The position numbers and the translations under genes were made by a program. A DNA stretch of 17,265 nt from Stramenopiles sp. TOSAG23-3 (lineage: Eukaryota > Sar): the NCBI GenBank assembly GCA_900128585.1, contig LT642455.1:1-17265 (forward strand), given 5' to 3'. Shown here one piece after another: positions 1-8,689 of the stretch. How positions within the stretch are numbered: the stretch's first letter is position 1; the number at the start of each line of letters is the position of its first letter. Under the pieces are notes generated by a model. That model saw only the letters and a program-made list of their open reading frames with translations, was not told where the DNA came from and did no database searches.

Positions 1-1
1 G

Positions 2-3000
2 GCAAAGTTTTTAAGGGGATCAAATACGTACCAGACCTGGAAACAGTACGTACCGTGCCAGTACGACGAGTGGTGCACAGAGACGAACGGTTTCGATTGC
101 TTGCAAGAGGAGCGCAACACGACCCTGCTAATGGTGGACGCGGGCCCTGGGTTTCGCAATAAAACGGGCCTCAAAGAGTACCCTGGCAGATGCTTCTTGA
201 TGGAGCTTCTTCCGGATGTTATCGTCCCGTTCCAGAAAGAAGACAATTACGGGGGGATGCAACCTCACTGGCGATACCCACCTGTGCGGACGTACGAGTG
301 GGACGGAAACAACGAGTGGAGCAGCCCCGGCAACACAGGGATCGACCGCCAGCTCGTGCTTGTGGAATACAGGGAAATTGTGCAAGGAACCTACGTTTGT
401 GCCAACAGCGGAAACTGTACCGTGCCGGACACGTGCGCTTGCAACAATTATGACTGGGGAGGGTTTGACTGCAGAATTCCCATGTGCCACCAAGGCTACT
501 TGGAACCGGATTTCCACAAAGTCAACCCGAGTGTAGCGATGGCGCCGCTGGTGCACCCGGACGGAACGGCGCTGTGGAAAGACAAATACCCAGGCCAAGA
601 CACGTACCAGTGTTCTATCAGGGCATACACGCCGTGGGAGAACCCAAATTACCTGCATCGCCACCCAAACTATTTTTCGCGCTACATGAGCATTACGAAA
701 GGGGAGGATGATTACATTCGCTACGCCACTGACCGCCACGTCTTTTTATGGCCCCCCGACAGTCTGTACGGGAGATCGTACAACATCAGCGAGGCCATTT
801 TTGACGATACGAGAAAGGGATGGCTGCGAATGGGAACATGGGAGCGTGTTGGGAACGAAAGCGTATGGCAAAAAGGCACGTGTACGATAGAGTACGATCG
901 CCAATGCGGTATCCCGGAGATCCAGTACGTCACCGTTTCCCTAAACGGTGGGATTGATCTGTCGGACACGACGGCAAAAAAGTTCTACAATAATGTTGGC
1001 GGATCGTTCGCGTTGGAGTTTGATGGGAGTTCCATCAGTGTCCTCGTTGCCGATGATGCGCTCACGCTGCGTCTAAAATTGGAGAGTGCCCTCAGTGTGG
1101 GGACCATTTATGTGACCAGGGACGATTTTAAAATTCTGCAGAGCGACTTTGCAAAAGGGACCTTCTGCGATTATCGGGACCCCACCCAGCCATGCGAGGA
1201 CACGCAATGCACGAAACGAAAAGTAAAATGTTACCCCCCGGAGATTTTACAAGGGTGCGATCGAAACACGGACTGTTACGGGCAACGGTGGAGAGTAACC
1301 TTCTACAACAACCGGGGGGACGTTCCGAAGATGCGCGTGAGCACGGGCGGACCCTTGCGCAGCCAGGATTACGCGTGCGATGGAGAGGCCGAAACGATTG
1401 ATATGGGACGCCCGTGCTCGCTAACGGGGGGGTATCAAGACGGTTACCCGCCCCGGTACCAGTACGGGGCGGCGACCGTCATGGTGACGACGAAGCAGGA
1501 AGGGGTCGCTTCTGCGCAAAAGGCCCGAGACGTGCGAACGTTGCAGACGGGCCGAAGCGTGCTGGACACTGACATGGTGTTTCGACCGAGGGTGTCGCAC
1601 ACGAACCAGTTCACCAGCGCGGTAGGACGCTGGACGGAAGAGGGTGGAAAGTGCGTCGACATGGTGGTGCGCGGCTGCTTAAACAATGGGACGTGCGTGG
1701 CGCCGGGCCGCTGCCAGTGTGCGCCAGGCTGGGAAGGCAACAAGTGTGATATTCCCGTCTGCGAACAGACCTGCCTTAACGGTGGAAACTGCACGTTGCC
1801 GAACTTATGTACTTGTGAAAAGGGTTGGTCGGGCCACGACTGCGGGTATGCGCTTTGCGCCCAGGAATGCAACAATAACGGCAAATGCGTTGAGCCGGAC
1901 ATTTGCAAATGCCCAAAGTGGCCGTCCCTGTGGGTGGATGGGCGCATTGGGGGCGGTCGCCCGCTCTTTCGTGACGAGAATGGAAACCCGCAGAACACAG
2001 GCTGGACAGGGTTCGACTGTTCGACCCCTGTATGCACGCAAGCCGAGGCGTGGACGCCATTGACCCTTGCGGGCGCCGTGCGTCTTGGGGGCGACGGGTA
2101 TGTTATATACGGGGATGACCCGAACAATAACCTGATGGGCCAAATGCCTGCATATTTGCAAGAGCAACGGGCGAACGATCGGTTGAAAGTCGGCCCGTTC
2201 CTTCGACCGTACGAGGTTGTCCCAGAACAGTTGGATGAACTGTCGTGGTACCGGCGGTGGGTGCCTGCGGACGGCCAAATTGTCAGGAACGACGGCAAAA
2301 GCTTCCAAAGCGGTTGCACGATAATATCCCCCATCCCAGCAAAATACCTCACCCCGCAAATGCGCCGGCAATACCCTCGGGTCGATGCGTTTCGGAACCC
2401 CTTGGGCCCTGGGAGTGGGATAGGGCACCAGTACCGGGTCGGCCACTACGTCCTGGGGTGGGCGTCTGCCACCGAGCAGAACGATACGGAATGGAGGCGA
2501 ACGTCTGACACGAAATTATGCAACGTGTTGGCGTGGGAAGAGGGGGACTACATTGAGCAGAATTTGAACCAGCCCACGTACGAGGAAGATGGGCGGCGCA
2601 TTCGATCCAACTACCCCAACTACATCAAGCAGACGGCAGAGCTGTGGATCAAGGGCCCCGTCGTTCGGGGGGAAGGCCTCTACCGTTGCTACAACCGAGG
2701 CAGCTGCGTTTCCCCGGACCTTTGCTCCTGCGCCGATGGGTGGACGGATGCCGATTGCAAGACTGCCCTGTGCCGTTACGAGCAACGGGATATTTTTGTC
2801 TCCCGCCTCCAGGTCGTCGGGTGCCTGAACGCAGGGTCTTGTTTGCGAAAGGACTATTGCAGCTGCGTGAAGACGGACAGTATTTTGCAAACGATTCACA
2901 CCGCCATTGAGCGCTTTCCTGAATTCCCCCCCTTCGTCAAAGAAACGGGTTTCATGGGTACCGATTGCTCTATACCAATGTGCGTGCAGGGGTACTGGGA

Positions 3001-3949
3001 CCAAACGTGTCGTGGCGTCACCCCTGGGGGGGAAGGTTGTTACCGGTGCAAAAATGGTGGGAACTGCACGGCGCCTGATTTCTGCACCTGCACGCCTGAC
3101 TGGACGGGGTTCGATTGCTCCATTCCTGTTTGCGTTGCCATCGCAGACACGGAAACCATATACGAGCTTCAGACGGTGGACGTGGGGCGGGTGCAAGACT
3201 TTGAATTGGACCCTTGCATCGAGCGCGAAGAGCGAAAGCTCGTCAACGCCCCGAAGCTGTATGATCCTCGTACGAACAAAGGCGACAAACATTTCGAACG
3301 GTTGAACTGGAGGGAGGGACAAGACTACATGATGAGCCGGGGGAACTGTACCAGGCCAATGTCATGCACCTGCTTGTGCTACGAGCAAAACCCCGAGTGG
3401 GATCCATGGCAGGACCCGCTGGAGCGGGGCCTTTCCGCGGGCTTTATTCTGGGCACCAGCGGAGAAGCCACCGGTGCCGGGGACGTAGACGACGTCAACT
3501 GCGCCTATGGGTTCGAGGGAAACAAGCGCGTGATCCCCGTCGAGGAGGACCCCGCGCGCGCTGGGGACGAGGTCTTTATGACCTGCCACTTTACGATCAA
3601 AGTCCCGGAGTGGTACGAGGAGTACTCCATCACATTGATTGTTTTTGGGACCCTGTTTGCCATCGGGGCGAGCATCGGCTATTACTACTACCGGCAGTGG
3701 CTGCAGCGAGTCTGGATGCGGAAGAAGGCAGAAAAGCGAAGGAGTCGGAAAAGTTCAGAGAGTAGTATCGGGAACATTGGCGGCGGCGGCGGCCGCAGCA
3801 GCAGTCGCGTCGTTGGCAGCAAGCGTACGAAGAGTAGCGGAAAGGTTACTAAAAGCGGGCGAAGCTCGGACGTGGGCGGGAAAAAGAAGAAGAAAAAGAA
3901 GAAGAAGAAGAAGGACAAAAAGAAAAAGAAATCCAAATCAAGAGTTTGA
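2..3949 (+). CDS. EGF-repeat type I membrane protein, 5'-truncated by the window
   Basis: The reading frame is open from base 2 to the TGA at 3947-3949. The first codons already encode extracellular-type cysteine-containing sequence, so the true start and signal peptide lie left of the window; the TTG at 101 is not a credible start. Seven EGF-like modules of the pattern C-x-N-x-G-x-C-x-x-P-x-x-C-x-C...W-x-G-x-D-C are visible near 398-472, 1676-1747, 1772-1843, 1868-2020 (with a long insert), 2687-2758, 2822-2968 (insert) and 3047-3118. A degenerate eighth lies near 3340-3380. Between the first and second modules, about 998-1335, is a beta-rich stretch (GGSFALEF ... WRVTFYNNRGDVP) of a type I associate with protist surface proteins. 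A single membrane helix is encoded at about 3626-3691, followed by a basic Ser/Gly-rich cytoplasmic tail ending in polylysine. Many N-x-S/T sites occur. Role is probably cell-surface adhesion or matrix binding; ligand unknown. Confidence 0.9.
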   Translation, partial: AKFLRGSNTYQTWKQYVPCQYDEWCTETNGFDCLQEERNTTLLMVDAGPGFRNKTGLKEYPGRCFLMELLPDVIVPFQKEDNYGGMQPHWRYPPVRTYEWDGNNEWSSPGNTGIDRQLVLVEYREIVQGTYVCANSGNCTVPDTCACNNYDWGGFDCRIPMCHQGYLEPDFHKVNPSVAMAPLVHPDGTALWKDKYPGQDTYQCSIRAYTPWENPNYLHRHPNYFSRYMSITKGEDDYIRYATDRHVFLWPPDSLYGRSYNISEAIFDDTRKGWLRMGTWERVGNESVWQKGTCTIEYDRQCGIPEIQYVTVSLNGGIDLSDTTAKKFYNNVGGSFALEFDGSSISVLVADDALTLRLKLESALSVGTIYVTRDDFKILQSDFAKGTFCDYRDPTQPCEDTQCTKRKVKCYPPEILQGCDRNTDCYGQRWRVTFYNNRGDVPKMRVSTGGPLRSQDYACDGEAETIDMGRPCSLTGGYQDGYPPRYQYGAATVMVTTKQEGVASAQKARDVRTLQTGRSVLDTDMVFRPRVSHTNQFTSAVGRWTEEGGKCVDMVVRGCLNNGTCVAPGRCQCAPGWEGNKCDIPVCEQTCLNGGNCTLPNLCTCEKGWSGHDCGYALCAQECNNNGKCVEPDICKCPKWPSLWVDGRIGGGRPLFRDENGNPQNTGWTGFDCSTPVCTQAEAWTPLTLAGAVRLGGDGYVIYGDDPNNNLMGQMPAYLQEQRANDRLKVGPFLRPYEVVPEQLDELSWYRRWVPADGQIVRNDGKSFQSGCTIISPIPAKYLTPQMRRQYPRVDAFRNPLGPGSGIGHQYRVGHYVLGWASATEQNDTEWRRTSDTKLCNVLAWEEGDYIEQNLNQPTYEEDGRRIRSNYPNYIKQTAELWIKGPVVRGEGLYRCYNRGSCVSPDLCSCADGWTDADCKTALCRYEQRDIFVSRLQVVGCLNAGSCLRKDYCSCVKTDSILQTIHTAIERFPEFPPFVKETGFMGTDCSIPMCVQGYWDQTCRGVTPGGEGCYRCKNGGNCTAPDFCTCTPDWTGFDCSIPVCVAIADTETIYELQTVDVGRVQDFELDPCIEREERKLVNAPKLYDPRTNKGDKHFERLNWREGQDYMMSRGNCTRPMSCTCLCYEQNPEWDPWQDPLERGLSAGFILGTSGEATGAGDVDDVNCAYGFEGNKRVIPVEEDPARAGDEVFMTCHFTIKVPEWYEEYSITLIVFGTLFAIGASIGYYYYRQWLQRVWMRKKAEKRRSRKSSESSIGNIGGGGGRSSSRVVGSKRTKSSGKVTKSGRSSDVGGKKKKKKKKKKKDKKKKKSKSRV
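3881..3932 (+). repeat. AAG/AAA purine tract coding for polylysine
   Basis: An almost uninterrupted A/G tract encodes the terminal lysine run of the EGF-repeat protein (two long Lys runs broken by one Asp, then Ser-Lys-Ser-Arg-Val). It lies on the cytoplasmic side of the single membrane helix, where a strongly basic tail would contact inner-leaflet acidic lipids. The tract is prone to length change by slippage. Confidence 0.85.
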
Positions 3950-4374
3950 ATCTTATAATCACTACCCCCATCCGATTAATCATGTCAACCAATTAGGAAT
4001 GGGCAACATGGTTTCAGCTTCAGCTCACTTCATTGAAACGAGTTAATTAAACATATATTATATACAATACCATTTTTTTATCAGAGAGAGAGAAGAGAGA
4101 GGTTATTACTATACTCTTCTCTCTATTGGTTAATAATAGGGTTTCGTCGATTTGAAATAATAATATATTTTTTCGGAATTTTTCACCATTAAATCAACAA
4201 TTTTCAGAAAGACGTAGACTTTCCACAAAATGAAATGAATTGAAACGAAAGCAGAGTAAAAACGAGGGGGAGCGGAACGTATACCGAACTTCAAAACTAA
4301 ACGTTCTGTCAATTTCTTTGCCGTCGAATTCGCCCGATTGTTTTCTCTTTCTTCGGTGGTGGGCGTGCAACAAT
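3950..4374. other. Spacer between EGF-repeat gene and COX15
   Basis: A+T-rich sequence holding the 3' end of the EGF-repeat gene and the promoter and leader of COX15. I see an ATTAAA near 4046, an A/T-rich stretch near 4050-4065, a GA tract at 4083-4102 that is the left arm of an inverted repeat, and a C/T-rich stretch just before the COX15 start (about 4330-4355). No further gene is supported. The frame open from 4240 begins with TTG, not ATG. Confidence 0.7.
4087..4124. repeat. 11-bp perfect inverted repeat, 16-nt loop
   Basis: AGAGAGAAGAG at 4087-4097 is the exact reverse complement of CTCTTCTCTCT at 4114-4124, giving a possible stem with a 16-base A/T-rich loop. It lies 138 bases after the EGF-repeat stop, so it could be a 3' UTR hairpin. 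It may equally be a by-product of facing GA and CT microsatellites. Confidence 0.6.
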
Positions 4375-5766
4375 ATGAACCGGTTCTTGGTGTTTCAGGC
4401 ATGTCGCCGGTTGCAAGGCGGTGCGTTTGGTTCCGTTCGAACGGTTTCTGGGGGCGTCTTTCGTGGGGCCCTTCCCCGTTCGAACTTACCTGTTGGCATC
4501 GTGAAATCGACTGTCGGTGGGCGAGTGTTTCAGACGAATGTGGGGATTTTGCGCGGGACAGCGTACGCAAATTCCTTACGGCATGCCCGGAGTACCATCC
4601 GGCCAAAGTCGTCCGCGGGCACCGCCATGGCTGCCGCCGGGGGGGCAGTCCCGTCGGTGTCCCGCGCGATTCCCCAGGACAAACTCTTGGCCTCCTGGAT
4701 ACTCGCGACTGGCGGCATGGTCTTTGGAATGGTAACGCTGGGAGGGGCAACTCGTTTGACCCGGTCCGGGCTCTCGATGGTGGACTGGAAGCCCCAAGGG
4801 AGGCCGCTGCCGTCCACGACGGAGGAGTGGGAGTTTGAGTTTGAAAAATACAAGGCCTTCCCGGAGTACCAAAAGTTGAACCAGAACATGACGCTGGGGG
4901 AATTCAAACGAATCTATTTTATGGAATGGGCGCACAGGATGTGGGGCCGGGCAATAGGCCTGGTCTTTGCCGTGCCTTTGCTCGGGTTTGCGGCCGCCAA
5001 GCGAATCCCGAAGCAACTGTACGGCCGGCTGGCGCTGCTGTTTGCGATGGGCGGGGGCCAAGGGTTGGTGGGGTGGTGGATGGTGAAGAGCGGCTTGACG
5101 CACGAACATCTGCCAGGGATATCGCGGAGCGAGCACGACACCCCTCGGGTGAGCCCGTACCGGCTGACGGCTCACCTCTCGATGGCGTTCGCGACGTACG
5201 GTGTGCTGATGTGGACCGGGATGAACTTGCTCACGGGCCCCCCGCGCGTGAAGAGCGGGGCCTTCAACTTGTCGGTCGCAAACTCGGCGTTGAAAGCGCT
5301 TCGGTCGCGGTCGAAAGGGGGCGCAGCGCTGCTTGGGCTGACGGTGTTGTCGGGCGCATTCGTGGCGGGGAACGACGCGGGGCACGCGTACAACGATTTT
5401 CCGTACATGGCGGGGGAGATCATCCCCGAACAGATCTGGATGGACCACCTTGGGCTTCGAAACTTGTTTGAGAACACGGCCACCGTCCAGTTCGACCATC
5501 GGGTCCTGGCGTTCACAACCCTCGGCACGGTCGGGGGGTTGTTTTTGTCCGCCCGTGGGAACTCGTTGGTGTGGAACAGTCTGAACCCGGACGCAAAGCT
5601 TGCATTGACCTCCCTGGTTGGCGTGACGACGGCCCAGGTTGGGCTTGGCATCACGACGTTGATGATGTACGTCCCGGTAGAGTTGGGAGTCGCGCACCAA
5701 GGGGGTGCATTGACCCTGTGGACGGTCGCACTTTGGCTGGTCCACACGCTGCGGTACGTGAAGTAA
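4375..5766 (+). CDS. COX15: Heme A synthase, mitochondrial (COX15/CtaA type)
   Basis: 463-residue protein starting at the first in-frame ATG (4375, A at -3); the frame upstream to 4240 has no ATG. It oxidises the C8 methyl of heme O to make heme A for cytochrome c oxidase in the mitochondrial inner membrane. Residues 1 to about 85 are Arg/Ser/Gly-rich with few acidic residues, as expected for a mitochondrial targeting peptide. The family signature is clear: EFKRIYFMEWAHRMWGRAIG with His187, VSPYRLTAHL with His267, SGAFVAGNDAGHAYNDFPYM, FDHRVLAF with His375 and VAHQGGALTLWT with His441. These are the four conserved heme-ligand histidines of the family. About eight membrane helices are predicted from residues 105 to 458. 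Length fits eukaryotic COX15. It follows the EGF-repeat gene on the same strand and converges with the next gene; neither is functionally related. No intron is visible. Confidence 0.96.
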   Translation: MNRFLVFQACRRLQGGAFGSVRTVSGGVFRGALPRSNLPVGIVKSTVGGRVFQTNVGILRGTAYANSLRHARSTIRPKSSAGTAMAAAGGAVPSVSRAIPQDKLLASWILATGGMVFGMVTLGGATRLTRSGLSMVDWKPQGRPLPSTTEEWEFEFEKYKAFPEYQKLNQNMTLGEFKRIYFMEWAHRMWGRAIGLVFAVPLLGFAAAKRIPKQLYGRLALLFAMGGGQGLVGWWMVKSGLTHEHLPGISRSEHDTPRVSPYRLTAHLSMAFATYGVLMWTGMNLLTGPPRVKSGAFNLSVANSALKALRSRSKGGAALLGLTVLSGAFVAGNDAGHAYNDFPYMAGEIIPEQIWMDHLGLRNLFENTATVQFDHRVLAFTTLGTVGGLFLSARGNSLVWNSLNPDAKLALTSLVGVTTAQVGLGITTLMMYVPVELGVAHQGGALTLWTVALWLVHTLRYVK

Positions 5767-5812
5767 GTGACGAAGTACGAACCAACTATATTTTTCTAGA
5801 AACACACACTCT

Positions 5813-5818
5813 AATAAA
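5813..5818 (+). terminator. AATAAA, candidate COX15 polyadenylation signal
   Basis: AATAAA occurs 47 bases past the COX15 stop, in the 108-base gap between two convergent stop codons. On the opposite strand, TGTAA (plus-strand TTACA at 5832-5836) lies about 40 bases past the stop of the facing gene. The two 3' UTRs probably overlap. Neither signal recurs reliably after the other genes here, so this is a positional guess. Confidence 0.35.
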
Positions 5819-5874
5819 AAAAGCTACTGAGTTACAGAAATACGTTCATGCATAGAAAGGAACCCCACTCTGCA

Positions 5875-7425
5875 CTACACGACCATTTCTTCCACCGCGG
5901 CGGCCGCCTGACCCTTCGCCCCCGTGCGCCCGCCCCCGAACGCTTCTTTCTTGGAGCTCTCCTCTTGTTGAAACTGCATGTCGATGCTCTCTTCGATGCC
6001 GTCGATCTGGTCCTCCATGCCGTCCAGGTGCTCCTCGACTTGCTGCTGCTGCTCCAATAGCAACATTTCGTAGTCCCATGTCGAAAAATGCTTCGTGTGG
6101 ACCGCAAACATAATGAGCTCGCTGATGAGGACGCAGAAGACTGCCACCAGAATAAGGAAAAACGAATCGTACAGCGCGGCAAAATCGACGCAGTACCCAT
6201 GGATCATGTCGAACTGCTCGTTGTAGTACTTGACCTGCGCGTGGCTCTCGTCGATGGTCGAGTTCAAGACCGCAACGATGGACCGGCCCTTGTCGAGCTC
6301 TTCCTGCGGGTCGAACGCGGTCCCCAAGGCTCTCCCCCGCCCTGCGTGAGCGTCTGCGACGGCGGTCACCGGGAGCCAACGGAGCAGGTATCGCGCGTGG
6401 TCGCTCACCGACGGGATCGGCAACTCGGGAAGCGGGTTGCTGGCGGGGGCGCCTTCCCCGTCCCCGACCTTGGGCCGGCTGGCCATCTCGGCAACCTGGC
6501 CGATCCCGCTGTTTTCAAACTGGGCCTGGAGGTCGACCCATTTCTGATACTGAGCAAGGACGCTTCGCATGGTGCTGTCCGCGCCCCCGAGGGCCGCCTT
6601 GGCGAGCGCGATGTACTCCTCCACCTTTTCTATGTACGTTTTGACCAAGTTCCGAAAGAGGCCGCAGGTGTGGGCAAGGGTAAAGGACAGGCCGGTGGAG
6701 ACGGTGGTCACAAGGAAGAGCAAGAGGCCGACGACGTACGAGACGAAGAGGAAGACGGTCCCAAAAATGGCCCAGGCGAGCTGGCAGCCCTCCTGGCACG
6801 CCCACTCGACCGCCACGCACGTCTTGTGGCACCGGTCGGACTTTGCGCAGCACGTGAAGCAGCGGCACCGGCAACACTCGCGGGCACCCCGGCACTGTAG
6901 CTCGCGCTGCGTCTGGAGGACTCCGATGACGACGCCGTGGACGAAGACCGCGACGTGAACGAGGACAAACGCGAGCGCTATGAAGACTACTTGAAACACG
7001 TACATGTTGATCTGCGAGGTGTCCCCGTACTTGTAAGTGATGTCCCGGACGTTCAGCACAGCGGTCGACGACACGGCAAAGGCAACAAGGGTGAGGCCAA
7101 GGCCAAGCGACGCGCCCAACGGCCAGTTGTCCAGTCCAAAGCACCACTTGGCGACTTGAAACGCCCGTTTCGTGAGACGTTTTACCCCTCGCAACTTTCG
7201 GAGCCCTTCCATAGCCCTCGTCAAGTTTTTCTTCGTTCGCGAATAGACTCTTCCTCGACCTCCACCTGACCCTGAACCCAACCGCACCGAAAGGGAGACG
7301 GGTGGCATCGTCGGGGCCACCGCCGCACTACGGCTCGTTGATTTCTGCATCTCCCGGTGCACCCCATTCTCGTTGTCCGTGCTTGGACCAAGGTGGTTTC
7401 GTTCGGACTGTACGATTGCTGCCAT
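5875..7425 (-). CDS. Four-helix membrane protein with Cys-rich loop, unknown function
   Basis: 516 residues; the ATG at 7425 is the first after an in-frame TGA (7444-7446) and has good context (ACAAATGGC). I do not recognise the family. Residues 1-60 are polar and Ser/Gly-rich; residues 60-93 are strongly basic. Hydrophobic helices lie near 102-124, 142-170, 216-243 and 421-442. Between helices 2 and 3, residues 178-214 hold 11 cysteines, including CC and CRC clusters. This could be a metal site, a palmitoylation patch or a disulfide-bonded loop. Between helices 3 and 4 is a soluble segment of about 175 residues with helical Lys/Glu-rich and Pro-rich parts. After helix 4, residues 455-485 (LLLEQQQQVEEHLDGMEDQI onward) have coiled-coil character. 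The tail is Ala/Gly-rich. It faces COX15 tail to tail and is divergent from the kinase gene across a 1.26-kb spacer. Confidence 0.85.
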   Translation of the reverse strand: MAAIVQSERNHLGPSTDNENGVHREMQKSTSRSAAVAPTMPPVSLSVRLGSGSGGGRGRVYSRTKKNLTRAMEGLRKLRGVKRLTKRAFQVAKWCFGLDNWPLGASLGLGLTLVAFAVSSTAVLNVRDITYKYGDTSQINMYVFQVVFIALAFVLVHVAVFVHGVVIGVLQTQRELQCRGARECCRCRCFTCCAKSDRCHKTCVAVEWACQEGCQLAWAIFGTVFLFVSYVVGLLLFLVTTVSTGLSFTLAHTCGLFRNLVKTYIEKVEEYIALAKAALGGADSTMRSVLAQYQKWVDLQAQFENSGIGQVAEMASRPKVGDGEGAPASNPLPELPIPSVSDHARYLLRWLPVTAVADAHAGRGRALGTAFDPQEELDKGRSIVAVLNSTIDESHAQVKYYNEQFDMIHGYCVDFAALYDSFFLILVAVFCVLISELIMFAVHTKHFSTWDYEMLLLEQQQQVEEHLDGMEDQIDGIEESIDMQFQQEESSKKEAFGGGRTGAKGQAAAAVEEMVV

Positions 7426-7551
7426 TTGTTTGGTAAAGATCGTTCATAAATACTTGCTTGCATTCAAACCCTTTCCTTTTCCTTTGGTTTTCACTCTTCA
7501 ATCTTTCACAGCTCATCTTGATTCTTGATAATTCCAGTAGTATTCCAATAA

Positions 7552-7573
7552 TAATAATAAGTCCTTATTATTA
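7552..7573. repeat. 22-bp near-palindrome
   Basis: TAATAATAAG (7552-7561) and CTTATTATTA (7564-7573) are exact reverse complements separated by two bases. It abuts the GAAA microsatellite and lies about 130-150 bases upstream of the minus-strand ATG at 7425. Confidence 0.6.
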
Positions 7574-7616
7574 GAAAGAAAGAAAGAAAGAAAGAGAAGA
7601 AAGAAAGAAAGAAGAA
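7574..7616. repeat. GAAA-type microsatellite
   Basis: Interrupted tandem GAAA units. On the sense strand of the membrane-protein gene this is a TTTC-rich pyrimidine tract about 150-190 bases before the start codon, a position where C/T tracts also occur before the two fusion genes. Confidence 0.85.
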
Positions 7617-8689
7617 TTAAAAGAAGAATTCAGTTTTTAAAGAAGAAATCAGCGTTTTTAAGTTATTTAACATTGAATAGTATGACGTAAAACAATTCAT
7701 ACTATAAATATATACTTATAATGTATTTCTATTCCTATCTAAAACGTTTTGAATCACATAGGAAAACAAAAGAAACGAATACGAATGGTTGTACTTTTAT
7801 TCATGAAATTCATAGTAATACTTCAAACTACCCTTAGGGTTTTATTCATTCATTAATAACATCCTATTTTATTGTGAAACACAAATTATCTTATCCTCAT
7901 TTTAATTAAGTATAATTTTACCAAATACAAACTTTTAATATATTAATTCTTTTATTATTATAAACATACAATAATAACAAACTTAAATCAACACGTGTCC
8001 CTCACTTGTTTCCTATCAACATTTGAAAACAAATACTACATTCTACCGTATTCTAACAGACCCAATCGAAGAAAGTTCTTTTTTCTTCTTCCTGCTATTC
8101 CTATGTACACTTTGAAAACTCTCAGCCTCTACTACAACATCCATTCATACACCACAGAGCGTAACCAATCCAACGATCCAACACCATCCTTCAAATCCCT
8201 TTCTTGATTCATTTTTTTTCTTCGTCGCTACAACACATTCAATAACATATACACAGCATCTATATTTGACCTTCATTTACACCATCATTGTATCAAACCT
8301 TCTTTGAATCTTCTTTTCCTTCGTCTTTCATTTCAATGCTGTATTCATACTATTTCCTTCTTTCAATTTGTTTTTCCACTTTTTTTCCAACATTTTCGTA
8401 CTTTTTTGAAAACTTTGAACTAAAAACCAAAGATCGTTTCGATGCTATGTATATGTAGTGAACTAAAAAATGCAATCGATCATTTCCTTCCTTCCTCGAT
8501 TTGTTCCTAAATTTCTTCTTTTTACCACAAGAAGAATTCTTCCGATTCCAATGCTATGCGCCTGTTAAATTTATCATTTGTCGTAGAAATTTCGCGAAGA
8601 AAGAAGAAGAAAGGTCACTCACTCACGCACGGAAGAAAGAAAAGGAAAGGCCCTTTACCCTTGACAGAAACTGAAAAGAATCGATAGAA

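Larger units (their letters stand above)
7426..8689. other. A+T-rich divergent spacer, no gene seen
   Basis: Holds the upstream regions of the membrane-protein gene (left) and the kinase gene (right). From left to right there is a leader with an out-of-frame upstream ATG (minus strand, at 7516), a short palindrome, a GAAA microsatellite, very A/T-rich DNA (7640-7990), then a C/T/A-rich stretch poor in G (about 7990-8400), and a purine-rich stretch before the kinase ATG. ATAGGAA occurs four times: TTCCTAT at 7732, 8010 and 8098, and ATAGGAA at 7758. The 70-codon frame at 7995-8207 has no recognisable product and is rejected. Confidence 0.7.

Noticed and set aside
4240-4374. 45-residue N-terminal extension of COX15
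   Set aside because: It begins with TTG and has no ATG. ATG 4375 gives a typical mitochondrial leader.
4576-5805. 409-codon antisense frame over COX15
   Set aside because: Arg/His/Pro/Gln-rich shadow of a clear COX15 gene, without motifs.
7995-8207. 70-codon frame as a small gene
   Set aside because: It lies in C/T/A-rich spacer, with no motif and no composition like the neighbouring genes.
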